DNA of 64,000 bases from an uncultured SAR86 cluster bacterium. GTDB lineage: Bacteria > Pseudomonadota > Gammaproteobacteria > Magnimaribacterales > D2472. The stretch lies in assembly GCA_902583575.1 (NCBI GenBank), contig CACHWY010000002.1, forward strand, positions 161,557-225,556, given 5' to 3'. The position numbers and the translations under genes are program-made. The notes beneath the pieces are model-generated. The model was not told where the DNA came from. It worked only from the letters and a program-made list of their open reading frames with translations, and did not search any database. Positions 8,838 to 18,193 of this stretch are shown piece by piece (within the stretch, counting starts at the first letter, position 1; every line of letters starts with the position of its first letter).

Positions 8838-11729
8838 ATGAACAATTTTTTAAAAATTACATTTGGTTTTTGTGCATTCTTTTCGTTAGCTTTTTCAACG
8901 AATATATCGTCACAAGAAATTGAAGAAGTTGTAGTTACAGCAACTAAAAAGGAAGAGTCTATTCAGGACTTGGCAATATCAATCGAGGCATTTACTGCTG
9001 AAAGCATGGAAGAGAATATGATTGAAGATGCTTCTGACTTGCAAGAAGTAGTCCCAGGCTTAATTATCGATAAAGGTATTGGTTCAGGTGCTTCATATGC
9101 GATTCGTGGTACTGGATCATACGGTGTTGGTGCTGCTGTTGTAGGAGCAGTGGTTGTATCAACTAACGGACATGATGCAGGCACATCATCATTTGCTGAT
9201 ATAGGTTTCTTTGATGTTGAGCGTGTTGAGGTTCTTAAAGGTCCTCAAGGTACTCTATTTGGAAGAAATGCTGTTGTAGGTGTTATTAATACTGTTACAA
9301 AAAGACCAACATCTGAATTAGAAGGAAGTTGGGATGTTTCTATGGGTGACTATGATGCAATAACTTCAGAATTTATGTTGAATGTTCCAGTCTCAGATAC
9401 AATTAGTGCAAGACTTGCATATACTTCAGTTGATAGAGACGGTTTTTCAACAAACATCCGAGATAATAAGAAATTTAATGATAAGCATGCTTATGGAGCA
9501 AGATTATCTGTAGATTTTGACGTCAGTGAAAAAACAAGGATTATGTTGACTGCTGATATGTATAAAACAGATGACAATAGAAATAACATCGGCGCACCAT
9601 TTTGTGAAAGCCATGGCTTGTTAGGTTGTAACCCACTAACAGCAGGTAGTCCAAACGTGCCAGCTGACTCAAGAGGTAGTACAGCTGCTTTATTTAATGT
9701 TGTCGCTGGTTTAAAGCAATCAGCTTACAGTAATTCATATGCTGGTATGCCAACACCGGATAATTTCCGTGAAGCATATTTAACTAGAAGACCTGAGCAA
9801 AATTCAGAATATAATTTTTCTCAGTTACATATAGAGCATGATATAAGCGATGAGCTAATGTTGTCAGCTAAAGTTTCCTACCAAAAGAGATTTTATTATC
9901 ACATGAATGATAATGACTACTCTCATACTACTGCACCATTACCAGGGATTCTTAATGCACAACTTGGTGCTTTAATTCCTTCAATAGAATGGATGGGCAG
10001 CTTTGGTGGTAACTTTAATGGAAGAGAGTATGGATTTACCGAGTTGATTACTGGTGATAGAACTTATGAGTTCTCTCATTCAGACTTCTTTTCAACGCAA
10101 GCAGAAATTAACATAATTTCTAGTTTTGATGGCCCAATGAACTACACAGCTGGTATCTATATGTACGATGGTAGAAACCATAACAGATATCAGGTTCAAA
10201 CAGCTGCATGGAATATGACAGGTAACTTTGGTCAACATCCATATGGAGCTGCTTTATATGGTGGTGCTTATGCTGCATATGGTGGTATACCTTTCTATCA
10301 AACTTGGGTTCTTGGTGGTTTATCAGGATCTGCAGTTTGTGGATCTGGTGTATTAGGACCAGTAGCGGCGGCAGTACCTAGTACAGCTAACCCTGCTTGC
10401 TTAAGTGGATTGTTGGCTGCGCAAGGAATCGCACCGTATCATATTCCAACCACAATATCTGGTTATTTAAATGATGACCATGTTAGAACAAAGTCAACAG
10501 CAGTATATGGTGAGCTTTACTATGATTTAAGTGAAGATACTATGTTAACACTTGGTTATAGATGGAATGATGACGTTGTAAAAGATACTCTTATGACTTG
10601 TTTAACAGACTTTGATTGTCCTCTTTACCCTGCCTCTCAATGGGCTACTGGTGAGTATGGATTTCATCCAAACTATGAAGTGATTGCAAATGATGCTACT
10701 GCATATAAAGTTTCACTTAAGCATAATATATCTGATAACCAAATGGTTTACGCTAGTTATACAACTGCTAATAAAGCAGGTGGTAGTAACCCAGTTATTG
10801 GATTAATTCCTGATCCATATGACCCTGAAGAAACAGGTGTTTTTGAAATAGGAACTAAAAGTATTCTATTTGATGGAGCAATGTTATTTAATGCAACGTT
10901 CTTCATGAATGATACTAAAGGTATGCTTATTTCAAATATTGAAAATGCTGGATCAGTTAACTATAACGTTGATGCTGAAATTACAGGTTTTGAAGGTAAT
11001 TTAATAACTTATTTAGGTGAAAGCACGAGCTTGGATGTGAGCTGGTTACTTGTTGAAAGTGAGTTAGGTGAGGCAACTATGCCTGATCCTATTAACCCTG
11101 GCGGCATAGTAGCGTTATTAGATGTTAATCCAGCGTTATTCATTCCTGGTGTGGGTTGTGCTACAGCAACTGGCATGTGTCCTCCAACTGCTTTTGGTGG
11201 TGGAGTTGATGGATTGCCATTTGATCCAGCTGGCGCTGTTCAATACGGTTATGGTGTTGATTCATCTGGAAATATAATTCCTCTATTTAAATCTGCAGGT
11301 TACTTATGTACTGCACCGTTTAATCCTTTGGGAGGAGTTTCTTGTCCAGTGGCACCAGCACAGTTAAATCTTAGCGGTAATAGTGTTCCTCAGTCACCTG
11401 AGAGTTCATATAGTATTGGTGTTAACCAAGATTTTGCTACAGGCAATGGAATGGTTACAGCAAGACTTGCTTACAGATATCAAGCTGAAAGAGAAGGTAA
11501 CGTGTTCAACCAAGATAGAGCAAGAATGCCTGAAACTGATTACATGGATATGAACATTACTTATACACCAAATGATGGTGACTGGTATGTTCGTGTTTAT
11601 GCTAAAAACTTAAATGATGACCAATATGTTGGTACATGGGCTGCTTCTTCTGCATTGCAGGGTGGTGCTCAATTTGCTACATATACTGATCCAAGAACTT
11701 GGGGTATTCAGTTTGGTTCTAAGTTTTAA
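8838..11729 (+). CDS. TonB-dependent outer-membrane receptor, 963 aa
   Basis: The protein takes up a scarce substrate through the outer membrane using the TonB-ExbBD system. After a signal peptide (about 1-25) comes a TonB-box-like stretch EEVVVTATKK and the plug domain (about 35-160), with VEVLKGPQGTLFGRNAVVG. The C-terminus ends in a beta-barrel strand closing at F (IQFGSKF). Long outer loops rich in Gly, Ala, Pro and paired Cys occur near residues 455-540 and 760-850. The motif class resembles the proteobacterial TBDT families seen in SAR86 for lipids or carbohydrates, but the substrate is not readable. A GGGGG stretch precedes the ATG. It is a single gene with its own terminator. Confidence 0.96.
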   Translation: MNNFLKITFGFCAFFSLAFSTNISSQEIEEVVVTATKKEESIQDLAISIEAFTAESMEENMIEDASDLQEVVPGLIIDKGIGSGASYAIRGTGSYGVGAAVVGAVVVSTNGHDAGTSSFADIGFFDVERVEVLKGPQGTLFGRNAVVGVINTVTKRPTSELEGSWDVSMGDYDAITSEFMLNVPVSDTISARLAYTSVDRDGFSTNIRDNKKFNDKHAYGARLSVDFDVSEKTRIMLTADMYKTDDNRNNIGAPFCESHGLLGCNPLTAGSPNVPADSRGSTAALFNVVAGLKQSAYSNSYAGMPTPDNFREAYLTRRPEQNSEYNFSQLHIEHDISDELMLSAKVSYQKRFYYHMNDNDYSHTTAPLPGILNAQLGALIPSIEWMGSFGGNFNGREYGFTELITGDRTYEFSHSDFFSTQAEINIISSFDGPMNYTAGIYMYDGRNHNRYQVQTAAWNMTGNFGQHPYGAALYGGAYAAYGGIPFYQTWVLGGLSGSAVCGSGVLGPVAAAVPSTANPACLSGLLAAQGIAPYHIPTTISGYLNDDHVRTKSTAVYGELYYDLSEDTMLTLGYRWNDDVVKDTLMTCLTDFDCPLYPASQWATGEYGFHPNYEVIANDATAYKVSLKHNISDNQMVYASYTTANKAGGSNPVIGLIPDPYDPEETGVFEIGTKSILFDGAMLFNATFFMNDTKGMLISNIENAGSVNYNVDAEITGFEGNLITYLGESTSLDVSWLLVESELGEATMPDPINPGGIVALLDVNPALFIPGVGCATATGMCPPTAFGGGVDGLPFDPAGAVQYGYGVDSSGNIIPLFKSAGYLCTAPFNPLGGVSCPVAPAQLNLSGNSVPQSPESSYSIGVNQDFATGNGMVTARLAYRYQAEREGNVFNQDRARMPETDYMDMNITYTPNDGDWYVRVYAKNLNDDQYVGTWAASSALQGGAQFATYTDPRTWGIQFGSKF

Positions 11730-11747
11730 TTAACTAGAATAATTATT

Positions 11748-11776
11748 AAAGCCCAGTTTTTGCTGGGCTTTTTTTT
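11748..11776 (+). terminator. Intrinsic terminator after the TonB receptor
   Basis: AAAGCCCAG, loop TTTTTG, CTGGGC, then eight T residues. The six G:C-rich pairs and the T tract make this a strong terminator 18 bases after the stop codon. Confidence 0.95.
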
Positions 11777-11791
11777 ACTTATACTTATACT

Positions 11792-12271
11792 ATGAAACCC
11801 TTACCTTACAATCCTGATTCTGTAATAGTCACTGAAGAAATGTGTGATCATAATGGGCATATGAATGTTAATTATTATTATCAATTGTTTGATAGCACAT
11901 ATACATCATTTTATATTGATGAATTAGGTTTTGATGAGGCCTATATGGAAAGAGGCTTTTCAACATTTACTTTAGAAGATAGTATTCGATATTTAAAAGA
12001 ATTTAGATTAAATGATATTGTCTATCCCTCATTTCAATTATACAAAGCAAACAAAAAACTTCTGCACTTTATTGGAATACTTCAAAACAAAGATGATGAA
12101 GTTGCCGCTATTTTTGAGACTGTATTAGGCCACATCGACCTTAACAAAAGAAAGATTGTTAATTTCTCTAACCAAATGATTGAAAATTTATTAAAAGTTT
12201 CTAGTGAACAAAGAAAAATATCTGAATTGCCTTTTAAAGTAAAGCTTCATATAAAGGATATTAATGAATAA
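11792..12271 (+). CDS. Hotdog-fold acyl-CoA thioesterase
   Basis: The 159-residue protein has the 4HBT signature DHNGHMNVNYYYQLFD at about 19-34, which holds the catalytic Asp, and a RYLKEFRLNDIV strand. The wording DHNGHMN resembles betainyl-CoA thioesterase-type proteins from carnitine degradation, but that identity is only suggestive. It would hydrolyse a CoA thioester in the cytoplasm. It follows the terminator of the receptor gene and overlaps the next gene by eight bases. Confidence 0.8.
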   Translation: MKPLPYNPDSVIVTEEMCDHNGHMNVNYYYQLFDSTYTSFYIDELGFDEAYMERGFSTFTLEDSIRYLKEFRLNDIVYPSFQLYKANKKLLHFIGILQNKDDEVAAIFETVLGHIDLNKRKIVNFSNQMIENLLKVSSEQRKISELPFKVKLHIKDINE

Positions 12272-13265
12272 GTTTATTAGTACAATATCCCTGGTCTTTA
12301 TTTTTTATACTCATCTTATTTATGGTTTTGAATTTAGTGCTATGACGCTTAATACACAAAATTTATTCGATACTACTGATGACTTAAAAAAAGATGACAA
12401 AGCATATTTACCTATTGAATTAAAACAATCCAAAAAACATGTAAGCGCTTGTAAAAAAATAAAAGTTAAATCATGGAGAGAGGAGTGTCTATACCTAGAC
12501 TGGGATAATGAAACTAAAGATATAAAGCTTGCCAACTTAGTTAAGAATATCATTTCATATGATAAGAATGGCCCAGATATCCTAGCGCTTCAGGAGGTAG
12601 AGAATATTAATATTCTTAAGCAACTATTTTTATTATTAGAGCCCTATGGTTATATAGATTACGAGTTATTAGAGAGCAATGATTATCGTGGGATTGATAC
12701 TGCTTTTATTTCAAAATTTAAAATATTGGATTCAAAGCTTCATTACATTTCTTTTTCTGGAGAATTTGAAGATAAAGATACTAGACCAATTTTAGACATT
12801 TCAATAAATATAAATAATAAGAATATAAAAATTTATAATGTACATTTTCCTGCTGGCTATCATGATGTTTCAATGAGGATAGACTCTCTTAACTTACTTA
12901 AAGAATTATTAAATACCCACAATAAACCAACAATTGCTCTAGGTGATTTTAATGTAAATACTAAAGAAGATAATAAGCATAAGATTTATCAATCCCAAGA
13001 AGATAAATGGATTATTGGTCATTTGATTGGGTGCAATGATTGTAAAGGCACCTATTTTTATAATTACGATAAATCTTGGAGCTTTTTAGATACGATCTTT
13101 CTTTCTAAGAATAGATCTATAAGTTTTATTTCTAACTCAGTTGAAATACATGATACGAAAGAAAATTCATACTTTGATACTGGCAAGCCTATAAGATTCA
13201 ATCCTGTCAGTAAAAAAGGGGTGTCAGACCATCTTCCAATGGTTGCAAGGTTCGAATTAAATTAA
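12264..13265 (+). CDS. Secreted endonuclease/exonuclease/phosphatase-family protein
   Basis: A signal peptide (MNKFISTISLVFIFYTHLIYG) is followed by an EEP-fold domain with the expected metal and catalytic motifs in order: NTQNLFD, LALQEVEN, the central HFPAG, GDFNVN and a final SDHLPM. Family members cleave DNA, RNA or phosphodiester lipids; export suggests scavenging of phosphate or nucleotides outside the cytoplasm. The 333-residue length is normal. Four cysteines lie in two pairs (CKK...C near 65-78, CNDC near 250), which suits a periplasmic protein. Confidence 0.85.
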   Translation: MNKFISTISLVFIFYTHLIYGFEFSAMTLNTQNLFDTTDDLKKDDKAYLPIELKQSKKHVSACKKIKVKSWREECLYLDWDNETKDIKLANLVKNIISYDKNGPDILALQEVENINILKQLFLLLEPYGYIDYELLESNDYRGIDTAFISKFKILDSKLHYISFSGEFEDKDTRPILDISININNKNIKIYNVHFPAGYHDVSMRIDSLNLLKELLNTHNKPTIALGDFNVNTKEDNKHKIYQSQEDKWIIGHLIGCNDCKGTYFYNYDKSWSFLDTIFLSKNRSISFISNSVEIHDTKENSYFDTGKPIRFNPVSKKGVSDHLPMVARFELN

Positions 13266-13269
13266 TTAA

Positions 13270-13286
13270 AAAAGATTTTATCTTTT
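13270..13286. terminator. Weak AT-rich hairpin between convergent genes
   Basis: AAAAGAT, loop TTT, ATCTTTT, flanked by A and T runs, between the convergent EEP and MerC-like genes. It has few G:C pairs and would be weak in either direction. It overlaps the last codons of the MerC-like gene. Confidence 0.3.
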
Positions 13287-13679
13287 ATGACAATCTGAGC
13301 AATCTAGCTCATTACAAGTCCTATGATTTTTATAATGTGAGAATGCAAGAATCATTGACCCTACTACGGTTAAACCTCTTTCACCCGACTCTCCAAGAAT
13401 ATTTTCTAGAAGAACTGCAAAGATAAGAATTGTTAACCCTGTAATACCTGTGACAAAAAAAGTAATAGTTTTATGGTTTTTATATCCTAAACTTAAAGCA
13501 AATAAACTAATTGGAACAGCCAACATTAATAGCAAATAATGTATAAGTTCACTTTCAATCGTGAATGCAGATACGCCATAAGCCAAGATAATAACTGCAG
13601 GGGCAAAAAAACAATGAATCACGCAGGCCATGGACAAACCCATCGCCAATTTGTCTGAATTTAATTGTGTTTTTATCAT
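13278..13679 (-). CDS. MerC-domain membrane protein
   Basis: The 133-residue protein has four membrane segments and the MerC signature near its N-terminus: DKLAMGLSMACVIHCFFAPAV, where the vicinal Cys-containing first helix resembles mercury transporter MerC. A Cys/His-rich tail follows (CNELDCSDCHK). No other mer genes are nearby, so mercury transport is not proven; many marine bacteria carry lone MerC-domain proteins of unknown role. It is followed on the same strand by nothing, and preceded by the cupin gene 28 bases away. Confidence 0.85.
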   Translation of the reverse strand: MIKTQLNSDKLAMGLSMACVIHCFFAPAVIILAYGVSAFTIESELIHYLLLMLAVPISLFALSLGYKNHKTITFFVTGITGLTILIFAVLLENILGESGERGLTVVGSMILAFSHYKNHRTCNELDCSDCHKR

Positions 13680-13707
13680 ATTAGTTTGTTTGGCCTATTT
13701 TTAAAAA

Positions 13708-14106
13708 TTATTTCCGCCAACCGCCTCTATCAAAGATTCTCAGGTATGTAAGTTGGTCATGATCTGAATCATTCACCACTTTACAATAATCTCCTGACTC
13801 TACTAAAACAACATCTCCAGCAGATAGCTCATATGAATCTTTGTGTTCTATTCCATGAGATGGATTTGTACCATGCCCATCATCAGAGTTCGTATATTCA
13901 ACAATCTCCATAGTCCCTCTGCCATTTGTTATGACATAAACAACATCTGAATCAATAAGCTTGTGGCCTTTAGTTGATTTTCCAGGCTCAATTACAGTTT
14001 TGCTTGCAATAATTCTTTGCAGTAAATCATTTGTCCAAACGGTATATTCATCAGTTGATTTTTGTGGTGATCCACCTATTCTAAAATTAGTATATTTTTT
14101 AGCCAT
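13708..14106 (-). CDS. Cupin-fold protein
   Basis: The 132-residue protein has a single cupin barrel: VIEPGKSTKGHKLIDSDVVYVITNGRGTMEI at about 37-67, then ELSAGDVVLVESGDYCKVVND. The metal-binding residues are a partial set only (H47 and neighbours). Function is unknown; such small cupins bind sugars or small acids, or act as isomerases. An AAGGAAATTT ribosome site precedes the ATG. It is divergent from metY, 136 bases apart. Confidence 0.75.
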   Translation of the reverse strand: MAKKYTNFRIGGSPQKSTDEYTVWTNDLLQRIIASKTVIEPGKSTKGHKLIDSDVVYVITNGRGTMEIVEYTNSDDGHGTNPSHGIEHKDSYELSAGDVVLVESGDYCKVVNDSDHDQLTYLRIFDRGGWRK

Positions 14107-14242
14107 AATAAATTTCCTTGAGACATTATAAGTATTTGTTATTTATATTCTAGTATATATTTTATATAAGGGTGTCGCTATTAGACATAATTTAATATAC
14201 TTAATAATCAAAATTTATAAGTTTATAGAGGAGTTAAGCCCA

Positions 14243-15535
14243 ATGAGTAAAACGTATACAAATCCAGAAACAATCGGTCTTCATGCTGGATGGAGAAAAG
14301 ATGAAAATACTAATTCTGTAGCAGTTCCAATCCATCAAACATCAAGTTTTCAATTTGATGATTGTGATCATGCTGCCAATTTATTTGCTTTATCCGAGTT
14401 AGGAAATATTTATTCTAGGATAATGAATCCAACATGTGCAGTGCTTGAGGATAGAATGGCAGCTCTTGAAGGTGGTGTAGGGGCCTTAGCTGTAGCTTCG
14501 GGTCAAGCTGCTTCAGCATATGCCATTCAGAATATTGCTCGTAAAGGAGACAATATAGTAGCGTCATCGCATTTATATGGAGGTACTTATAACCAATTTA
14601 AAAACCCAATGTCTGATATGGGTATTGAAGTTAGGTTTGTAGATCCGGCTGATCCTAATAATTTTGCAGAAGCAACTGATGAAAATACTCGTGCTTATTA
14701 TGGAGAAGTATTACCAAATCCCAGCTTTGAAGTATTTCCTATTTCTGAGGTTGCTGAAATTGGAAGACCATTAGGGATTCCATTAATTGTTGATAACACT
14801 GCAGCGCCCGTAATATGTAAACCTTTTGATCATGGTGCGGCTGTATTAATTCACTCCACAACTAAATTTATAGGTGGTCATGGTACATCTATTGGGGGAA
14901 TTATTGTTGATAGTGGAAACTTTGATTGGGAAGCATTCCCTGAAAGACAACCAGCATTAAATACACCTGATCCTTCATATGGTGGAGCAGTATGGACTGA
15001 GGCTGTAAAACCATTAGGACCAATCGCTTACATCCTCAAAGCAAGAACAACCATCTTAAGGGATATGGGAGCAGCAATGAGTCCTTTTAATGCATTTATG
15101 TTTATACAAGGTCTTGAGACTCTTGCATTAAGAATGAAGGAACATTCAGCAAATGCAGAAATCGTTGCTAAATATTTATCTGAACATGATTCAGTTGAAA
15201 GAGTTATATATCCATCAGTTATGGATGGTTATGCCAAAGAAAGAGCTGAAAAATATCTTTCCAGAGGAAATGGAGGTTTAATGGGTTTTGAAGTTAAAGG
15301 TGGCAGAGAGTCTGGTGAGAAATTCATCAACGCTCTTGAAATGGTATATCATGTTGCAAATATTGGAGACTCAAGAAGTCTTGCGATTCATCCTGGTAGT
15401 ACGACTCATAGCCAATTAACAGAAGAAGAACTTCTATCTGCGGGTATCACTCCAGGCTTTGTTAGATTATCAATAGGCTTGGAACACCCGGATGATATTA
15501 TTGCTGACTTTGACCAAGCTTTATCGAAGATATAA
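14243..15535 (+). CDS. metY: O-acetylhomoserine sulfhydrylase (MetY type)
   Basis: This PLP enzyme makes homocysteine (or methionine) from O-acetylhomoserine and a sulfur donor. The 430-residue length fits MetY better than the shorter MetB/MetZ. Visible motifs are YSRIMNPT near 57-64, LEGGVGALAVASGQAA, the PLP lysine K208 in STTKFIGGHG, and SRSLAIHPGSTTHSQL close to the C-terminus. A GAGGAG precedes the ATG. Some members work with O-succinylhomoserine instead. It appears to lead into the ccm gene run only six bases later. Confidence 0.94.
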   Translation: MSKTYTNPETIGLHAGWRKDENTNSVAVPIHQTSSFQFDDCDHAANLFALSELGNIYSRIMNPTCAVLEDRMAALEGGVGALAVASGQAASAYAIQNIARKGDNIVASSHLYGGTYNQFKNPMSDMGIEVRFVDPADPNNFAEATDENTRAYYGEVLPNPSFEVFPISEVAEIGRPLGIPLIVDNTAAPVICKPFDHGAAVLIHSTTKFIGGHGTSIGGIIVDSGNFDWEAFPERQPALNTPDPSYGGAVWTEAVKPLGPIAYILKARTTILRDMGAAMSPFNAFMFIQGLETLALRMKEHSANAEIVAKYLSEHDSVERVIYPSVMDGYAKERAEKYLSRGNGGLMGFEVKGGRESGEKFINALEMVYHVANIGDSRSLAIHPGSTTHSQLTEEELLSAGITPGFVRLSIGLEHPDDIIADFDQALSKI

Positions 15536-15541
15536 TAAGTT

Positions 15542-16057
15542 TTGAACCAAGAATTAGTTACTTACATAGTTCTTGGATCAAATCAAAGACTTAAAAATAT
15601 AAAAATTCCTTTATCTAACAAGATGGAGGAATATCTTTTAGCAAATCTTGATGATAATAATTTAATTGTAAAGACAATAGATAGTTTAGTATCTAATGCT
15701 AAAGGAAACTTAGTTGTATTGTTGCCACCATCTTCACTACCTAATAAAAAATCAAAGGAAATTCTTAAAAAGATTTCTATGATTGATTTATTGGCATGGG
15801 GCTGGTTTCAATTTAATAAAAAGAATAATGATATTATTCAAAACTTAAAAAAAATATCATCTGCTATGAGAAGTATTCCAAATCTAGAACAGGGAATATT
15901 TTTTAATAAAAGATTATATTTTTCAGTCGGAGGCATTGGCGCTTTTGGGGCTCAACCTTTTAAGGAAATATCCAAAAGATTTTATTCAAGAATTGATCCA
16001 CAAAATCCATTACCACCACTTATAATAAGAACCAAAAATTTAGAATTATTTAAATGA
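15542..16057 (+). CDS. Unassigned protein with a glycosyltransferase-like C-terminal half
   Basis: I do not recognise this 171-residue protein with confidence. It must start at the TTG at 15542, since no ATG or GTG lies nearby in frame, and it overlaps ccmA by four bases (ATGA). The C-terminal part (about 115-165) has the flow QGIFFNKRLYFSVGGIGAF...PFKEISKRFYSRI, which resembles the acceptor end of family-2 glycosyltransferases (GDQG-F-R--F--VGGF--P--ED). The N-terminal nucleotide-binding half is not evident. It may be a degenerate or repurposed transferase. Its place between metY and ccmA is unusual. Confidence 0.5.
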   Translation: MNQELVTYIVLGSNQRLKNIKIPLSNKMEEYLLANLDDNNLIVKTIDSLVSNAKGNLVVLLPPSSLPNKKSKEILKKISMIDLLAWGWFQFNKKNNDIIQNLKKISSAMRSIPNLEQGIFFNKRLYFSVGGIGAFGAQPFKEISKRFYSRIDPQNPLPPLIIRTKNLELFK

Positions 16058-16629
16058 ACACAGACCAATTAGTAAGCGCAGAAAATATAACTTATAAAAT
16101 TAATGACAATAAACTTTTTCATAATATTTCCTTTTTTCTTGAGAAAGGCAAGGCATTACATATCTGCGGATCAAATGGATCTGGGAAATCTACTTTGATT
16201 AGAATTATTCTAGGTATAACAAGCCAAACTAAAGGTGATATGAATATTTTTTCTGAAAAGAAAATTTGTTATTTAGGACATAAAAACGCAATCAAGTCAT
16301 ATTTGAGCATCGAAGACAATCTTTTGATCATGGGGCTAACAACCCATTCAAATATCAATAAATATATAGACATTCTTGAGTTAAGAGATTACTTGGATGT
16401 TATTGTAGGAAACTTGTCTTTTGGACAGCAAAAGAAAGTAGCTCTGTTAAGAGTCTTCTTAAATGATTCAGATTTGATAGTATTAGATGAGCCATTTGTA
16501 GGGTTAGATTCTGATGCCCAAAATCTACTAAATCAATTTTTAATTGAAGAATTAAATACAAAAAAAGGGTTGATATTTACGTCTCATATTAAGTGTGAAA
16601 TAAATTCAAAGACAATTAATCTAGAGTAA
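16054..16629 (+). CDS. ccmA: Heme exporter ATP-binding protein CcmA
   Basis: CcmA is the ATPase of the CcmABCD complex that releases holo-CcmE in System I cytochrome c maturation. It is a short ABC protein (191 aa) with Walker A GSNGSGKST at about 39-47, the signature LSFGQQKKVAL (about 126-136) and Walker B LIVLDEPFVGLDS. It overlaps the upstream gene by four bases and touches ccmB (TAATG). Confidence 0.95.
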   Translation: MNTDQLVSAENITYKINDNKLFHNISFFLEKGKALHICGSNGSGKSTLIRIILGITSQTKGDMNIFSEKKICYLGHKNAIKSYLSIEDNLLIMGLTTHSNINKYIDILELRDYLDVIVGNLSFGQQKKVALLRVFLNDSDLIVLDEPFVGLDSDAQNLLNQFLIEELNTKKGLIFTSHIKCEINSKTINLE

Positions 16630-17276
16630 TGAAAATATTTTATTTAGAGCATTTAAAGCTAAGAAAAAAAACAAGGAGTTGGCTTGGACCTATTTTAGTT
16701 TTTTCTCTTATTATGATCGCATATCCATTAACAGTAGAATTTTTACAAACGAACCTTGAGAAGGGCTTTTATTCTTTATTATGGATCTCTATATTATTAT
16801 CTATGATGCTTGCAACTGAAGATATCTTCCTAGAAGATTTCAGCGATGGCACATTAGAGCAAACGATAATATCAAATACATCATTTCCTTTATTGATTGC
16901 CAAGAAGATTTTTATATACTGGTTGATGATTGGTGTCCCAATTTCATTTTTAAGTTTTCTTTTTTCCTTAAGTCTCACTCAGGATTTCAACTTAAGTTTA
17001 TCAATATTCCCTTTGTCAGTTGTTTCTTCGTATATATTTTTAAATCTTTTTGTATTTGGTAATGCACTTAGTCTAAATAAAGGTTCTGTTTTAGGTGCAA
17101 TCATTACCATGCCATTAGCATTACCAGTTTTAATAATTTTAGGTAAAAGTGTAATTGCTATAGAGTTTGGAATAAATTATGTTGAATTTTTGCTCTTATT
17201 ATTAGGAATCTTATCTATTATAATAACTATAGTACCTTTTATAATATCTTATGTAATTAAAGCTCATTTAGAGTAA
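16629..17276 (+). CDS. ccmB: Heme exporter membrane protein CcmB
   Basis: CcmB is the transmembrane partner of CcmA. The 215 residues form about six helices; the family opening is present (EHLKLRKKTRSWLGPILVF) together with LATEDIFLEDFSDGTLEQ, which matches the conserved loop after the second helix. The ATG shares a base with the ccmA stop codon, so translation is coupled. Length is normal. Confidence 0.93.
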   Translation: MKIFYLEHLKLRKKTRSWLGPILVFSLIMIAYPLTVEFLQTNLEKGFYSLLWISILLSMMLATEDIFLEDFSDGTLEQTIISNTSFPLLIAKKIFIYWLMIGVPISFLSFLFSLSLTQDFNLSLSIFPLSVVSSYIFLNLFVFGNALSLNKGSVLGAIITMPLALPVLIILGKSVIAIEFGINYVEFLLLLLGILSIIITIVPFIISYVIKAHLE

Positions 17277-17301
17277 AGATTATTCAAGCACACAAGTAAA
17301 A

Positions 17302-18033
17302 GTGATAAAAAGATTTATACATCAATTTGCATCGCCTAAAACTTATTTATTTCAAGTGAATAAGATATATAGATATATTTTTTATATCTCATTAATCATT
17401 TACTTATTTTCATTGACGTGGGGCCTTCTATTTACTCCAGAAGATTTTGTTCAAGGAAATTCATATAGAATAATCTATTTACATGTTCCTGCGTCTTTTA
17501 TGTCGCAATCTCTTTATGCCATTATGGCGATAACAAGTATTACCTACCTTATATGGAGAGTTAAGCTAGCAGCATATTTTATTATTGCAATTGCACCAAT
17601 TGGTGCTATGACTACTTTTATAGCACTTATTTCAGGATCAATCTGGGGTATTCCGACATGGGGTACATGGTGGCAATGGGATGCAAGGATCACATCAACA
17701 CTGATATTATTTATTATGTATTTAGGACTTATCTCTCTTCATAATTCTTTTAGCAACCATGAAAAGGCAGATAAATTATTGTCATGGTTGGTCATTGTTG
17801 GTTTTGTAAACATACCCATTATTAAAAAATCAGTAGATTGGTGGAGTACACTACATCAGTCTGCTTCGATTACATTAACTGATAAACCATCTATTGATCC
17901 TTCAATGTTATACCCTTTGATTGGTTGTATAATTGGTTTCTTTGGACTAATCATTTGCTTGGTAATTCTTTCTTCAAAATATCAAATCTTTAAAAGAGAA
18001 AGAAAAAAGTCATGGGTTAAAGAGTATGTTTGA
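17302..18033 (+). CDS. ccmC: Heme lyase/transfer protein CcmC
   Basis: CcmC binds heme and attaches it to CcmE. The tryptophan-rich periplasmic loop WGTWWQWDAR is at about 120-129, with a conserved His before it (YLHVPA, near 60) and another after it (LHQSAS, near 189), as expected for heme ligation. Six helices fit the 243-residue length. The start is a GTG at 17302; no ATG lies in a suitable place and no clear Shine-Dalgarno is present. Confidence 0.94.
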   Translation: MIKRFIHQFASPKTYLFQVNKIYRYIFYISLIIYLFSLTWGLLFTPEDFVQGNSYRIIYLHVPASFMSQSLYAIMAITSITYLIWRVKLAAYFIIAIAPIGAMTTFIALISGSIWGIPTWGTWWQWDARITSTLILFIMYLGLISLHNSFSNHEKADKLLSWLVIVGFVNIPIIKKSVDWWSTLHQSASITLTDKPSIDPSMLYPLIGCIIGFFGLIICLVILSSKYQIFKRERKKSWVKEYV

Positions 18034-18193
18034 GTTTGCATTTTCATCTGTTAGAGAGGCTATATACATGAATGGTCATGGTGTTTATGTTTGGACCGTA
18101 TTTTTAATCGTAATAACTAACATCACATACTTTTTTATAAACTATAAAAATAAAATTAATAAAATTAAAAAGAAATTAGATGCATCCTCATAG
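18026..18193 (+). CDS. ccmD: Heme exporter small subunit CcmD
   Basis: This 55-residue gene is easily missed. It starts at an ATG eight bases before the end of ccmC and ends 14 bases into ccmE. It has the CcmD layout: a short N-terminus with FAFSSVREAIYMNGHGVYVW, one transmembrane helix (about 20-39), and a strongly basic C-terminus (KNKINKIKKK). CcmD holds CcmE to the CcmABC complex. Its position between ccmC and ccmE is canonical. Confidence 0.9.
   Translation: MFEFAFSSVREAIYMNGHGVYVWTVFLIVITNITYFFINYKNKINKIKKKLDASS

Noticed and set aside
13278..13679. Mercury resistance operon
   Set aside because: Only a MerC-domain protein is present; no merA, merT, merP or merR is near.
14107..14242. 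SAM riboswitch or MetJ boxes before metY
   Set aside because: I looked for AGACGTCT repeats and for known SAM riboswitch cores and see neither; only an AT-rich promoter-like region and GAGGAG.
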